From Terfezia claveryi (taxonomy: Eukaryota > Ascomycota > Pezizomycetes > Pezizales > Pezizaceae), in assembly GCA_015179025.1 (NCBI GenBank), contig WHUX01000044.1:62001-126000 (forward strand): a stretch of DNA of 64,000 nt, written 5' to 3'. Below are positions 10,150 through 22,619 of the stretch, in pieces. Both the position numbers and the translations under genes were made by a program. How positions within the stretch are numbered: position 1 is the first letter of the stretch; each line of letters starts with the position of its first letter. The notes under the pieces are model-generated. The model worked only from the letters and a program-made list of their open reading frames with translations. It did not search any database and had not been told where the DNA came from.

Positions 10150-11924
10150 AAACGACAGTGGGGGGAAAGAAATATAAAGTAGAGTAGGTTATGTAGTCTG
10201 ATTGACCCAAAGTATGGTACCGGTAGCAGACAGGTGGTGGTATCTCAACTGTCAACGTTAGATACGGAGGCGCAGAACAAAAGTCATTCCCATCAACGAC
10301 TACAGAACAGTCCCAACGTAGCAACGAGTTCTAGACCGGAGCTCACAATCTACTATGAAATAGGGAAATCTTACTATGACTTTCGTGGTGCTGAAAATCT
10401 AGGGGGGATGGTGAAACCTACCGTGTGGTACAGAAAATCTTTAAATTTGGATGATTGATTCCTATGCGCAAAAGCTTCGGGAAGCACACCAGAAACGCAC
10501 CATGCTTGGAATTCGCCAAATCATCACTTTACTAAGATCTTCAAGAAGAAGCGTATCATTACAGCAGTTGCTTTGGCTCTGTATGAAATGGACTAAGCTG
10601 CGCAACACTTACCACCGAGAATGCTAAGATCAAGAATATGGTGCCTGAAGAATATCACGAGTTCTTAACGCTTTTTGAGAAAGCGGTAGCCGAAGAACTA
10701 CCACCACACTGACCCTATGATCATAAGATAACATTGAAAGAAGAATTCACAGCCCTGTTTGGCCCCCTATATTCATTATTCTAAGCTAGGCCACAAGCCT
10801 TAAAAGAATGGATTCAGGAGAATCTCATCAGCAAAAAAGGATTGGTGTCTGGACGGCGCCACCAAGCATCCTGAAGCTCGCTCGCGTCCTACGGCTTTGC
10901 CTAAGCTTATCAAACGACCGCCATCCCACATTCCCAAGAATCTCACTCCCCAGAAAATTCCGAAGGTATTGCGTCGGTGCAGGGACATAGTTCAGAATTC
11001 TATACAGTACTGCCTCCTAGCCTTCTCGCTGGAAAGAAACATGCAGTAAATCTTGGTGACTATCTTTTTACCAAAGTATATCTGGTTTTTGTTAGCTTCA
11101 AGGGAAGTACGCAATGGTGAGATTACTGACTTCGGGTCTGCACTCTCTTTGACATGCTCGAGGTGGGAAAGCCAACCAGGAAACATCGGGGAGTGCTGAT
11201 CACGATGTCTATCGATGATGTGTCAGTTCGAGCTTCACTTAATGTGAAAAGGTCTGGAATAAGAGTGGAAAAACACTGACAGCCAACCAGGTACAGGTTT
11301 GTTAGGATTTCCTATTATCAATATATTCCGTTGTAGCAAACTACTACCCCTCGGGTCCTTGGAAATTGAGATAGGTGCGGCCATTCCGATAGTCAGGAGT
11401 AAGGTGAGGAAGATAGCAACGGTAAAAGAGATATTGCACTGCTGAAATTTCATGTCTTAAATACTTGTGAGTAACCAAAATGTATGAAGTTCAGTCAGTA
11501 TACGTAGTGCACCTAGTTATGTGCCACTGAGGTTAAGGACAAGCTGTGGAGAGTAAAATGCATAAGGGTTCGTTTAAACGCATCAATGGTATGACGAGAT
11601 GAAGGTGAGGTGAAGCTGAAGCCAGACCAGATGGCAAACTATCTATACAAAGAACAAAGAGTTGTCTCGACAAGGAGGCGGCGCGGCGCGGTCAATTGTG
11701 GGCTAGGCATCATTAGCACCGAACTTGGATAGATATGCAATGTAGCATTGCATGTCGTACTCAATATGCGTCGTTTACGGTGTATGCAGGTGAGGGTATG
11801 ATTTTCGTGGCCACCTACCTGTATGACGTATGTACTGTACGTATGTAGTATGTACTTAAGATTCGCTCCATGCACTCCTCTGTGCCCTCCGCAAACAAGC
11901 CCCCTACTTTAATCTCTCGGTGCC
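10150..11924. other. Gene-free stretch with transposon debris
   Basis: No intact gene. It holds the Ty3/gypsy remnant at about 10600-10870. The short frames at 10234-10458 and 11235-11453 show no family resemblance. Confidence 0.5.
10600..10870 (+). mobile_element. Decayed Ty3/gypsy polyprotein fragment (start of reverse transcriptase)
   Basis: Reading in one frame from about 10640 gives MVPEEYHEFLTLFEKAVAEE, then LPPH*PYDHKI, then FGPLYSL and ALKEWIQENLISKKG. This is the conserved entry to the gypsy reverse transcriptase (VPxEYHxFxxLF ... LPPHRPYDHKI ... PxGPLYxLS). The stop inside PPH*PYDHKI is TGA where the family has Arg, consistent with CGA to TGA. Further stops follow and no LTRs were located nearby. 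Confidence 0.75.
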
Positions 11925-12950
11925 ATGTCCACAAACACCCATCCCGAACGCGAACTAAGATCTCATAGACATCCGAACCCATGGAAGCCTATCCTCCAGG
12001 ATCACATCAGCATCGCCTCTGCGCAATCCAGTTCCATCGAGTTTTCGCTGGCGACCATATCTGCTCCGGAACCTAGTAAAGGGATTCCATTTCCCACGCC
12101 CAGGCTGCGGACACTGGTGTTTCGGGGCTTCTGGTTAGAATTACCGGAAAATGACAAGAACCCACATTGGGCGAAATTGAATCCACAGGTCAGAGCTAGA
12201 CAGCATAATGCCGGAGGATGGGAAAGTGAAATTTTGACATTTACGACGGATGCGAGGATGCACAAGGCGACAAGCGAGATATTTTACTCCCCTCAATTGG
12301 GGAATGAGAATCTGCCAGACATCCTCTGTGCGGAGCATGCGCGGTTGTGGGGAACACCGGCCGGAGGAGGGCAGTTGACTACGACAGGGGGTGGTGCTTG
12401 GGTGGAGGCTTGTTTCTGGTTTAAAGAGTCTCCCGCGCAGACGCAGTGGAGGGTTGCGGGGCGTTGCTATTTGTTGGCCTTGGAGGATATAGAGAACGTT
12501 AACTTGCCGTATGTAAAGGGAGTCCGTCGGAGGATCGAGGACAGGGTTTGTGCGCCGAGAGATGCTGAAGGCGAAGTAAGTTATCGCGAGGAGATATTAG
12601 CGCATTTCTCCAACCTCACCCCTGGGTTACGGGCATCATTCGCAGGTGCGGAAAGGGGGGATGTGGGCGGTGCTGTGCAGGTTAGGAGTGGGGAGCCATT
12701 ACCCGAAGGGTATAAGCTGCCAGAAATGGTGGAAGGATTAAGCAATGAGGAGACGATGCCGTTTGGTGGGATGGATGGAGGGAGGGGAAAGATGGCGAGG
12801 AAACATTTCAGGGTGGGGGTGATAATCCCGGCAAGGGTGGACAGGGTGGATCTTGGAGAAAGAGGCGGGGCAGGAAGGAGGTGGGTATATACGCTTGAGG
12901 GGCGGGGGAAGGAGGACAGGAGGTGGGTCGAGAAAGAGGCCTGGCCGTAG
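11925..12950 (+). CDS. Pyridoxamine 5'-phosphate oxidase-like protein (Alr4036-type FMN-binding)
   Basis: Single exon of 341 codons. The N-terminal part has PNPWKPILQDHISIA, then SSIEFSLATI, PRLRTLVFRGFW, SEILTFTTDARMHK, VEACFWFKESPAQTQWRVAG and a C-terminal block FRVGVIIPARVDRVDL followed by RRWVYTLEG and W. This order matches the Alr4036-type PNPOx-like domain of fungi and cyanobacteria, a split-barrel flavin-binding fold. The family is thought to bind FMN; the substrate is not established, and true PNPOx activity should not be assumed. Region 240-320 is Gly-rich and variable. I took the ATG at 11925 as the first in frame; it directly precedes the conserved region. No signal peptide or membrane segment, so probably cytosolic. 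Confidence 0.8.
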   Translation: MSTNTHPERELRSHRHPNPWKPILQDHISIASAQSSSIEFSLATISAPEPSKGIPFPTPRLRTLVFRGFWLELPENDKNPHWAKLNPQVRARQHNAGGWESEILTFTTDARMHKATSEIFYSPQLGNENLPDILCAEHARLWGTPAGGGQLTTTGGGAWVEACFWFKESPAQTQWRVAGRCYLLALEDIENVNLPYVKGVRRRIEDRVCAPRDAEGEVSYREEILAHFSNLTPGLRASFAGAERGDVGGAVQVRSGEPLPEGYKLPEMVEGLSNEETMPFGGMDGGRGKMARKHFRVGVIIPARVDRVDLGERGGAGRRWVYTLEGRGKEDRRWVEKEAWP

Positions 12951-13399
12951 ATAGAAGTGATGCTGGGGGGAGCAAACGGCAGTAGTGCCCACGGTGGTGC
13001 GATTATGGAGAAAGTGCACGGAGTATAAATATGATGAGATGCGATGTAGAGTTTCTCTATATCCATAGGCTGAAGGTGAAAATAGAAGCACTTTTTCCCA
13101 AGTACGGAGTATAGAGTGTTCAATAGTTATCTGGTGGTGGAGATGTATTCTCAGATAATCTTGCAAGTATCTCAAAATTATAGCAAAATCAAAGTCTATA
13201 AATCCTCAAAGTGAAAGATATTGTCTGACTTTGTAGGTCAAAGACAGATTATCTGTACCTTAAATGTAGTGCAATACTTATCATACAGCTTCAAGGTTTT
13301 TGTTTAGATAGGTAATGGGAGAATTGTGGGAGTTATATACCAGTGTAACTATATACTGTACATGAGTGATCCAACAATTTGTTGATAGAAGAAGATATC

Positions 13400-13900
13400 A
13401 ATTAGTCTCGTCATTATCTATAGGAAAACCAAGGTTAATTTCAGGGCACCTACTATTAGGTGCTGCCAGCCCGGTCTGCATACCTTCAGCCATAACAATA
13501 TTCCTCCACTTTATCAGCATAGCCCTATCCTCTAATAAACCTATCAATACACTCATGTAATGTTGGTCACCTTCAGTATATGCTATCCACTGGAGTTTTC
13601 CGGAATCCACTTCCAATTTCCTTTTCCCTTTTAGTAAACCGAACTCAAAGTACGAGGATGGACCTCCACCAGCTTTTCTACTAACTACCTTCTGGTTAGA
13701 GCGAACTTTTGTATTGAGCAGTCTCTAAATATTATTTCCCATTGCTTCTGTAATTTTAGGGGATCGACGACTGTGTAGAGTATCGTCCAGGTTTTGATTA
13801 TTTTCTGCATACCTGTATTGATGCCGTCCAAGTGTCCCATGGTAGATCTGCTCTTTTACCCACCGCTTTTGCAAAGCTTGGTATTGTTGTCTCATCTCCT
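13400..13900 (-). repeat. Dispersed unnamed repeat, copy 1 (pairs with about 48440-48800)
   Basis: On the minus strand, near 13880-13750, the sequence includes GGTAAAAGAGCAGATCTAC and a segment reading YAENNQN...SRRSPKITEAM. The plus strand at about 48665-48770 has GGTAAAAGAGCTGATCTAC and YAENDQNSRRPLKITEAM. The two are clearly related at the nucleotide level over 100 bases or more. Both copies are full of stops. The class of element is unknown to me. Confidence 0.6.
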
Positions 13901-14519
13901 ATCAAGCTCATTTACTCCCTGATCCTTGACGGTTACTGGTACCTACTTGCGCTTGTACGTGCCAGCACCGTGTTGCCCTGGTTAGATATATAAACTCAGG
14001 TGGAACCTCTGTTTATAGATTAACTGGAAGTAGCAATTTATAATCATCTTCTTTGGGTGGCATTGAATGCACAAAGTATATTAAAGCCTAAGTTGCTTAG
14101 CTAATTATTTCACAACTACTGTCTTTACCCAGTCATGACCTTAGGTCGACTGCTGGAACCTCAAAATCCCCCTCTTTTTTTTTCTTTTAAATTGTCAGTA
14201 CTCATCCTCCGGGACGGTATGACTAGCTACCCGGAAATCCGAGTAGATTCAAGGATCATGCAAGCCAGCGTATGCGATATTCAATAAAAACAAAATGAGG
14301 TCCGGCCTCATCGGGAAGTGAGAAGGCAGGGATTGAAACATGTGAACTCATGCTATAGCAAGGAAAACGGATTCTCATAGCTCCTCTCTGTTCTCATCCA
14401 TGAATTGCTTGGTTGATCCATGCGAAAGGGGACCAGAAATACTCTCACGGCATCCCAGCATGCTCCGTCCGGTTGGTCTTGTCTCCCATTCGGTTGGTCT
14501 CGCCCCTTCGAAGGTGGTT

Positions 14520-15140
14520 ATTGTGGGATAAACTCGGTGCGGAGGGACCTGTATCGGAGGCAGTGAAAGACGATATGATGCCCAACTTCCATGTGGTGTT
14601 AACAATGAGGGCAAGCTGGGGAGGCGATTTTGCCTAGCTGGTGTAATCATGAGCTAAAGGGTTTGGCCCAGGTATATGCCACCACTGCGTGTCGGTTCCA
14701 ACCTGTTCTACGGGTGCCGAATCCTGTCCCTGATCATTCGTAGGCCTTCCAGGCTTTGGAGTCCTGTACGGTCCCACTGGCAGTGATAATTTCTCTCACT
14801 CCCTCGATCCTCGAGCTGCTGTGAAGGCTGATGCAGTCGGCCATTTAATTACCAGGGCAGCCTATATGTTCTCTTATCCTGCTGAATGGCTGTCCCCGTA
14901 TCCGCTCTAGCAAGTAGGAGGTCTCCGACTTCTTCTTTTAAGTGCGGCACCTTGGGAGAGGCTCACTACTGTCTGTTGGCTGCCATTGAATCCATCATGA
15001 TGAGCATAGAGGGGTCCAAGTTGAACCGTAGTGCGTTGAGAATACCGTATCGGCTACCGTGACCTTGGACCCTAGGTATAGCCCTTCTTCATGCCTCCCC
15101 TATCTTTGCGGCATATGGCGGCTGCTGTGTTTTTCCATTC
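14520..15140 (-). mobile_element. Decayed LINE 3' end (RNase H and terminal zinc motif)
   Basis: On the minus strand, in the proper order, I read MLIMMDSMAANRQ (near 14985), IREHIGCPGN*MAD (14837-14873) and CPHC*HHMEVGHHIVFHC (about 14590-14640). These correspond to the DSxAA and GHxGxxGNExAD motifs of LINE-encoded RNase H and the terminal C-x2-C...H...C motif. Stops replace expected residues (TAA for Glu or Gln codons). It is not a recent copy of the LINE at 1535, since the motifs differ in detail. Confidence 0.65.
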
Positions 15141-15734
15141 TTGCCGCTCCTCAGAAATCCACAGCTAGTTTGGCTTTGAGGTTATAGCTACTACATGGCT
15201 GCACCCTCTTGAGCAGTGGTTTTCGCAGTAGTGATGCAAACGGGCCCTCGGTATCCCACTCCCGTAAGGTAGATTATGTCTCTCAAACGATCATCGCCCT
15301 CACTCCATACTATAGATCAGACAGTCAGAAGGTAATGTGGTCTCCGCTTGGAGAACTTCACCCCCGTACCCACGTTTTCCCTTACACCGGTACTAAGCAG
15401 TGCACAACATCTACCGTGCATGAGACTACTAGTTCCTGTATCGATCCACACTTGCCCTTGCACTTCGCCGTACGGGCTGTGAATTTCAGAACGAATGAAC
15501 AACTGCTACTCGGGCTTCCCCTTTGTACCTTGAGCCTTGAATCAATTGTAGCATATTGGGCAGCCTCTTCTTCAGTAATGTAATCTCCATTCTCAATGTC
15601 ACTTCCATCCCCTTCCCTCCTCATCATCCACAATCTCAAGGTCAGAACTTTCATGCTCCGTGTCTGTTGGCAGGTTGGGTTCGTCTTCAGACTCAGGAGG
15701 TAGTTTCCATGCAATCAGGGACTGTATAGTTTGA

Positions 15735-16010
15735 TAATATTCCCTCAATATGGATCTCTGAGTCTGCCGTGCCATCGATTGGGACAGTAATTCCACATTT
15801 GCGAAATGAGCGGGTCTAAGGGGTATTAGCTAAGTATACATGCAGGGGGATTTATAAGGTTGAGCTTACAATCATATCACGGTTGGCAGATACCGACTTC
15901 CATGCTGTGGCTACCCATTTGGTCATAAGAATTCGCCGTTGGGAAGCTGTATATTTATTCTCCATCCAATTGTCGAGATTTGCAGCATAGTGCGATTGTG
16001 ATATCTCATC
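15735..16010 (-). mobile_element. DDE transposase C-terminal remnant (pogo/Tigger-like)
   Basis: Minus-strand reading gives YTASQRRILMTKWVATAWKS and then VSANRDMI. After an apparent intron (GTAAGC...CCTTAG, about 15812-15872) it gives RSFRKCGITVPIDGTADSEI. This is the conserved end of fungal DDE-superfamily transposases (W-V-A-x-A-W ... S-F-R-K-C-G-I ... D-G-S-E-D). The remaining parts are frameshifted or missing. The call rests on motif resemblance. Confidence 0.5.
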
Positions 16011-17322
16011 GTGATGGTGATGAGTGAAAGGAACCGGCTCCGCTAGTCAACGTTGACATTACTATAACTGTCCTATAAGAAAAATTTGCTGTCTAAAACA
16101 CGATTCGGATATCTCGGCCAAAATTAGGCTGTTTTACCCCTGTCTTGTACACTAATACTGTCCTGCCGAGTAGTACTTTCTTACTCGCGAATTAATACGG
16201 TATAGCCCCAAATATAGGAGGGACGTTATGTGAGAAGGGGGGGCGTTTAATTGCCAATTTCTACGGTACCTGAGATCAGAATCTCTAGCCTTTTTCCCTA
16301 CTAACACAAGCGTTTCAGCAGTTAATTTTACGGGTTGAAAACCAAGTTGAGGGTAATGCAAAGGATCAGGCACCAAGAAAAAAAAAAAAAAAAAAAAAAT
16401 TCCTTAGCTCCTATACAAAGATTTGTATATTGGAATGATTTGCAAAATAAAAGCAGGTAGTAGGTACTTGTCTCTTTCTTCCAGAATTAGAAATGCCTTG
16501 CTAAAGTTTATTCCATTGCCCTAGGATTTTTTTTTTTTTTTTTTCTTTAATTTGCAAGGCATCGTCATTTTCTTAGGTACCGTACAGGGTAACTGGTATT
16601 GCCTTAATCTACAACGGGACAAGATGACACAGTATGTAGTCGGTCACAAAAAAAAAAAAAAGGCGCGAAAACGTGCCCTATTTCCTAATTCAAAGTGAAA
16701 TCGTAAATGTAACACTTACCTTAGCTTAAGAAGATTGGAAAATATCTTGTAATAACTGGAGATTTACATATGTCTTTTTTCCGACTATGTGCTGCAGTCT
16801 GTAAGTTATCATGTGAGAAATCCAAAAGTGATAGGTACCTTAGTTTACGTCTCCATATACAAATTCGAATGTGAAAGGTTATAAAAAAGCAGCTATAACA
16901 TCCAACTTTGAGGGGACTTTTATCGCCTTAACCATTGTTTTTTTTTTTTTTTTAAGGGCGTACAATCGGGAGTATGCGAATAAGGCTAGCCTAGAACTAT
17001 ATATAGCGGCCTGTCGAATCAATGAGTATATGCCAAAGCCGAGTTGACAGGTACCACTCATTCATTGAAATTTTTTTCCATAACTAACTCTAGATTCTGA
17101 ACTCAAAAGGCATTGAGGGGTATAGTCGACCATAATCTAATCTCAAATCTATATTACCTTATAGCTCATCTTATAGGCAAATGATCTTAATCATCATAAT
17201 CCCAAGTAACTATACACTCACATCAAACTCCTAATATCAAATGGGATATATATATTTTTTTGGCACCAACAAGGCTAATATAATCAAGTTTCACATGGCA
17301 AAAACAATTCCTATCAAGGTCA
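16011..17322. other. AT-rich gene-free stretch with A/T homopolymers
   Basis: A or T runs lie at about 16378-16399, 16528-16544, 16648-16661 and 16938-16954. A 12-bp palindrome GTCAACGTTGAC is at 16046-16057. No coding potential seen. Confidence 0.5.
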
Positions 17323-20300
17323 TTAATAGACCGTGAAAGGATCCCAAGGTGTCTCACCACCTCCGCCGGTTCCTTCTTCATTCTCCCCTTCTCTACTTAA
17401 GCCAGATACAGTCTCGCTAGAAACAGATTCACCACTCACCCAACCCTGTACTAGAAACCCTCGCGCAACCAGCTCTTGATCCCTGATGCACCAATTTTGC
17501 TCCATTCCTCCACCTTGTATTTCATTGGGGTTTTGCTCGTACCCAATCGGAATGCCTGTGTCTGAATAAAATGCACTTGGCGACGCAATGCTAGAAGGAG
17601 GGTGCTGGTTTTCAAAGTAGGAGTATTGCGTTTGACTGCTATTTGAAGGCACCCGTGACAAACGCGATATGGTACGGCTTGCGGCTGCGGAAGTCGTTGA
17701 AGGGTAAATCTGGGGAGGGGGTGTTGAGGCTGGCCCGCCTTGAATTCCTAACGAAGACCCCCGCTCTATGGATACGTACTGTCGCTGGCCCTGTGATTGG
17801 GTAAAGGCCGGTTGTACTTGATGCGGGAAAGAGGAAAGAGGGGCGTACGTTCCGGGGGAAGAAGCTGCGGATTCGTCTGTGTGGTATCGTAGCCCCGGCA
17901 CAGCTTGGCTTTGGTCCTGCTGATGGTAGTGATGCTGACGGATTTGTTGTTGCTCTCTGGGCTCTGGAGATGGTGCTAGCCCGGGGCTATTGCGATTAGA
18001 TACCGCTTTCATAATTCCTGATATAGATGCTTGATTACTCGTCATAACTTGTGGCCCACCCCCTTGATTCTGCATTCCTGATTCAGGTGTGTGTGCGTCC
18101 ATACCTGACGCCGAATGGTTCTTGGGCTCGGAGGCGAGGCTCATTGGAGACACAGCACTTGCACTGCTTCCCCGATAGTCTAGATAAGTAAATTCGCACT
18201 CTTCATCCGGCTCCTGCAGCCTAAATTGCTCTGCCCTTCCTTTAGCGGCGCGGGCCAATATCGCGTCACCTTCGTCCGGTAGCCCAATTTTCCATCTCTT
18301 TGCCAGAATTCTCATAATGACTAACGCGCGGCGAGCACAAAGCCACCCTTCTGCCATATCCTCCAGACTCCGTAAACCCTGTACAATGTCTCGTTTCGCG
18401 GACTTCTCCGGTAGATTGAGCAAATGTATTGTGCACGCTGAGTGGATCATATAAGCTGCTATGTTGCATATCTGCCGCAACCCGTATTCGCGTTTGTAAA
18501 ACCGCAGGTATTTCGAAATTTTGGAAGCTGCCTCTACACATATCCGCCGAGGGTCAAGAGACAATGTAGGAAGCGTGGCAGAGATCGACTGTAAAAACGG
18601 TCGAAACAAATGGATATACAGTAATTGATGAAACATATGCATAAGCAAAACTGACGGAAGGCAGCCTTGTTGAGGTTCCAGTTCACGTGGCAGTTTCTTG
18701 CGCCAATCCTCCAATCGATTCCATAAAATTCCCAGGTTTCGTATGTCGGACATTCCCATTCCTCCAGTAGTGTTAGTTGCCCGTCCTCCAGAAGAGATGC
18801 CAGTGGCAGGCTTCTTGGGATTGGGATTATAGAACTGTAATAGAACATCCGAGCTTATTTCACACAGTTCTATGATTTGTAATGCCACGGCCCTAGTACG
18901 GGCAGGCTGGGCCGAGATCATCGACTTCCCCACGTCCGTGTAAGGACTCCATACTGCAGCATCCTCGGAAGGTATAATAATATACTTGTGCACTGAGGCC
19001 ATGGAAGAGGGTAGTTGAGGCATACGACCCATATAATTCGACCAACATCTGATACAAATGCGAACACCCTATTATCAGCATTTCCATAATTCACACGACC
19101 CAGACGATGCTGTGAACACACTTATCAAACAAAAAGCATCCCCAGAAGGTGATTCGGCGTGCATCCAACTCTTCGTCGTTCATCCTACTTCTCCCAATAC
19201 TCCTTTGCCTCAATGTACCTGATGTAGAGTCGAGATGGGACCCTTCGTTACCACCACCCTCAAGGTCCAGGTGTAAGCCCATCTCAGTGCCCATCCGGAA
19301 ACTCATTCCACTATAACTCCAGCCTCTCTCTTCACGAGCACAGCCAGCCTCTCGTACACTCATCAATGCCAGTGCCTGGACAGTCGTCAAGCGTGGCGTC
19401 ACGTGTTCGTCGTTTTCTAAGATTAATCGTTTGCACTCATTAAAGAAGTGATCGCCTGCGGTATCTGGGTCGTTCTTATCACTTCGTGCTAATGGATGTG
19501 CTGTGAAATGACAACCCACGGCTAGCATAGCATTGAACAGCAGAGGAGTACAGTATCTCATGGGTTGTGTTTGCGTGGCTGGAGCTGGTGAGGGTGAATA
19601 GCAGTTGAATGAAGGCGAGTCCGGAATGTGTCTTGGTGAAAGAGCAGTCACAGGTGAGCTGTATCCTGACCGAAAGTCACGGAAGAAAAGTTCCCTCGAC
19701 AAGGTAGTGAAGTAAGGATAGTGCCACACAAAGTACCTGCCAATTGATTTGACATAAATCAGTTTCACAGGAACAATGCTACAGAGATCAGCAGTATGAC
19801 CTCGTACGAATACTCACATTTGCAGTAGATGTTCGATAGCCTCGCACGACTGAGTCGAGGCGCCTAGTACATTTGTCCAGCTGAGAATTGGATTTCGTTC
19901 TCTGTCTGTTAGGTATGGATCTGATAGACTCCGTTCCAACTCTCTACCAAAATTTGGTGAGCACTGTCCACTTCTATCATGGTTTTGGACCTGAGAAGGA
20001 AGCAAGATCAAATTACTAGTCCCCCCAATGAAGCGAACCTGACCCGAGTCTGCATCAACCCTTAGCTGACTCATTCTCTGCGAGAGTTCGGTTTCCAAAG
20101 TTGGTTCACGATCCGGTGGTGATGACTTTGTACGATCCCCACGGTCCATCGAGACGTCTTCGCCTTCTGTCACGGACCAAATGGAATCGCTACGTGCGTG
20201 ATCGGTGCTGGCCCCCCGAGCGGCTTCTGTAAACACTTGCCCCGTTGTGCCAGTTGACCCAATCGCGAACCCAAATTTCCCGTCCAAGACAGCCTCTGCA

Positions 20301-21107
20301 ACATCTTCCAAGTTGTCGCTTGAGCGCATTGTTTGTACTAACTCATGCACTTGTTCCTCCGGATGGTTTAGAATTGCTTGTATGAGTGTTTGCAAAGTAT
20401 CATTGCGAGTTTTGAGATTGTCAATATCTTTTTTGTATACCCCCTTCCGGCGATGGTCTGAACTTGGGTCGTAGACACACCCTGTCCCGTATACCGAAGA
20501 ACATGCGGCGCAGGATGGAGTATTGCCATCACACTGTTGATCAACGATATAATCATTGCAGCATATATCAGCGGTAATTCCCATGAACGTATGTGCGCAG
20601 AAGTGTTGTGGTTTTAAATCATGGTCACCAATATGCAACCTGATCCAAACTAAACGTAATGAAAATACGATGATCGAGGCTATGTATTGCACAAACCTTG
20701 GACTTTCTCTTCCTGCACGCGATACACGCATTGCTCACACACCGCCTTTTATTTGTCACAGTTCCCGCGGAAGTTGATGTCCCGGCTTCTCCGGCCTTCC
20801 CTCCGGCCTTCGAGGGCCCTCTTTTGTTCACACCTCTTCGATGCATCCCGTCGCGAGATTGGGCATCAACCACTGCAGCTGGGGATGAATTGGAAGTGGA
20901 TGTTGCCGTCGATGCACTACCAACACAAACACCCGTCGCATTTTTGCTGCCTATGTAGCTTGGTGGCTGAATGTTTGGATGGGGGGTACTTGTATCGTCG
21001 GGCATCGATGTTGCTGTTGGCATCACCGGGTCACGATCTTGTTGTGATGACGATAAGCCGCCAGGCGGCGGGCTCATGGCATGTCCTTGCGAATTCAATT
21101 TTGACAT
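17323..21107 (-). CDS. nirA: Zn2Cys6 nitrate-assimilation activator, NirA/NIT-4 homologue
   Basis: Spliced model: exons 21107-20697, 20533-19818, 19736-19122 and 19048-17323. All introns are GT-AG (163, 81 and 73 nt), giving 1155 residues with a continuous frame. The zinc cluster spans the first intron: C128 and C131 (CIAC), C138, C145, C148 and C156, followed by DPSSDHRRKGVYKKDIDNLK and a leucine-rich linker (TLQTLIQAIL). This block is nearly diagnostic of NirA/NIT-4, the activator of nitrate and nitrite reductase genes. Exons 3-4 carry the fungal transcription-factor middle domain (ALMSVREAGCAREERGW, GMSFRMGTEMGLHLDLEG, ARRITFWGCFLFDKCWSNYM). The C-terminal 400 residues are Ser/Pro/Gln-rich, a likely activation region. 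The length fits NIT-4 (about 1100). The target genes are not in this window. Confidence 0.9.
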
Positions 21108-22552
21108 GATGAGTATTATGCTTTATGCTCGCAGCAGGAACTCTTAAGTCATGGCCCTATAGTCTGCTCAATGTTTTGGGGGATTCAAAGACCGTGGGGT
21201 AGAAGTCTTGCGCGTTGCAATTGGTTGTGAACTCCTGGACGATTGCTTTTTTCCGCAACCCAAAGCTGGTGAAGGTGGGGCCGATCGCAATCGGAATTAT
21301 CAGGGAAACTGGTGGGTGGAAATATGTACGGGTATGGACTATAGTGCTACCAATCCGCTCTCTTGCACCGGTAATTTTTTTTTTTTTTTTTAGATGAAAT
21401 TCGCATTGCTGCTTAAGTATGGTGAGTGAGGGGGGTATCCCATCCGTCAAACTGCCGATGAGTTGTTGTGTGTTGACGAGGAGAGAGATAAGGGGACGCC
21501 CCAAACAAATCAAATCGATCGATAAGGGTAAGAGGCAATTTATTTGGAGTGTGATTGATAAAGCAAGGATGGATCGTTAGATGTTGCAAGGTTTCCCAGG
21601 TCAAGTGCTGTGCCAGCTAACAATAATGGTACAGTACAAAACGGCGGCCAGATCCTTCGGTACGTCCTTCAGCCGCGGCATGTCAAAGGGGATCAGATTT
21701 ATAAGTATGCTGGGGTTCACCCACGAACCTTCGACGTCCTTTGTCATTTGTGGTTGATATTTGCCCGAGCAACCTGCAGGTAACAGCTGAGAACATACAA
21801 CATTCCAGCTACGTATTGGAACAACGTTGAAGAGCCCCACAGATGTCATGGGGGGAAGTAACTTGGTATGTGAGTACCTACTCTACCTAAGTAGTTTCAA
21901 ATGCTTACTATAATTGCCAGTTATGTGAGACCTCAGCCTGCTTCTCCAGGTGTCCGGTAACTACGAGCCAGTTAAGCCATCCAGAAGAAAATATAATATA
22001 AAAAAATAAAAAATAGGAAATAAAATTGGAGAGGGACTGCTGATGGTGATTGCTAAGTAGTGGGGGTGCACAGGACATCCACTTTCTCTCGCCGATTATT
22101 GAGTGGGGTTCGTGGGCATAAACACCAAGCGCGGTGAGAGGGTGGGTTGGAAAGCTTTATTGATCCGCAATCAGCGCTGAGTCGTGTGATACTTTCTTAT
22201 CTTACGGAAGGGGCCTAGACCCTGACCAGGATTCATCTTGGGTTTTGGCAGCTTGAACCTGGAACTTTGTGCAGTTAGTAAATAAATAGTCTGGTGGTAC
22301 AAATTGATGCTGACCCCTAAGCTTACCCCACCCGCAGTGGACAGAGTATAGAACCCCCACGATGTACCACGATGCAAGATGAACGGCAGCACCTTTCTCC
22401 CCCCCACTGCCACATAAAATATTTGACACACAGCCAAAGTCTAGGCAGGCAAGGTGCAGCGGCGTCCTATGTATTTGTTTTTCTGATTCATAAATTGGAT
22501 GAACTAAGGCATATATATACTTGTTTATTTCCACTTACTTTGATATATAAAA

Positions 22553-22619
22553 GCATCAGTGGTCCAGATCCAGTTGTATTCAAGGGATTTCGACTGGGGT
22601 TCGATTCCCCCCTGATGCA
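22553..22619 (+). tRNA. tRNA-like sequence, probably a degenerate tRNA-Gly or a tRNA-derived fragment
   Basis: GCATCAG (22553-22559) pairs perfectly with CTGATGC (22612-22618), and A follows in the discriminator position. The T arm GGGGTTCGATTCCCC carries a perfect B box (GGTTCGATTCC), and a TTTT run follows at 22626. The acceptor stem and start TGGTCCAG resemble fungal tRNA-Gly. The central part is about 5 nt too short, however, and no proper D and anticodon stems form, so function as a tRNA is doubtful. Confidence 0.3.

Noticed and set aside
11170..11290. Two AGCCAACCAGG words similar to the micro-element end
   Set aside because: Only 9-11 bases match and there are no flanking 9-bp repeats, so chance cannot be excluded.
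15382..15714. Overlapping minus-strand frames that look like a small acidic protein
   Set aside because: They lie next to the transposase remnant, change frame at a G run and have no consistent start, so they are probably transposon debris.
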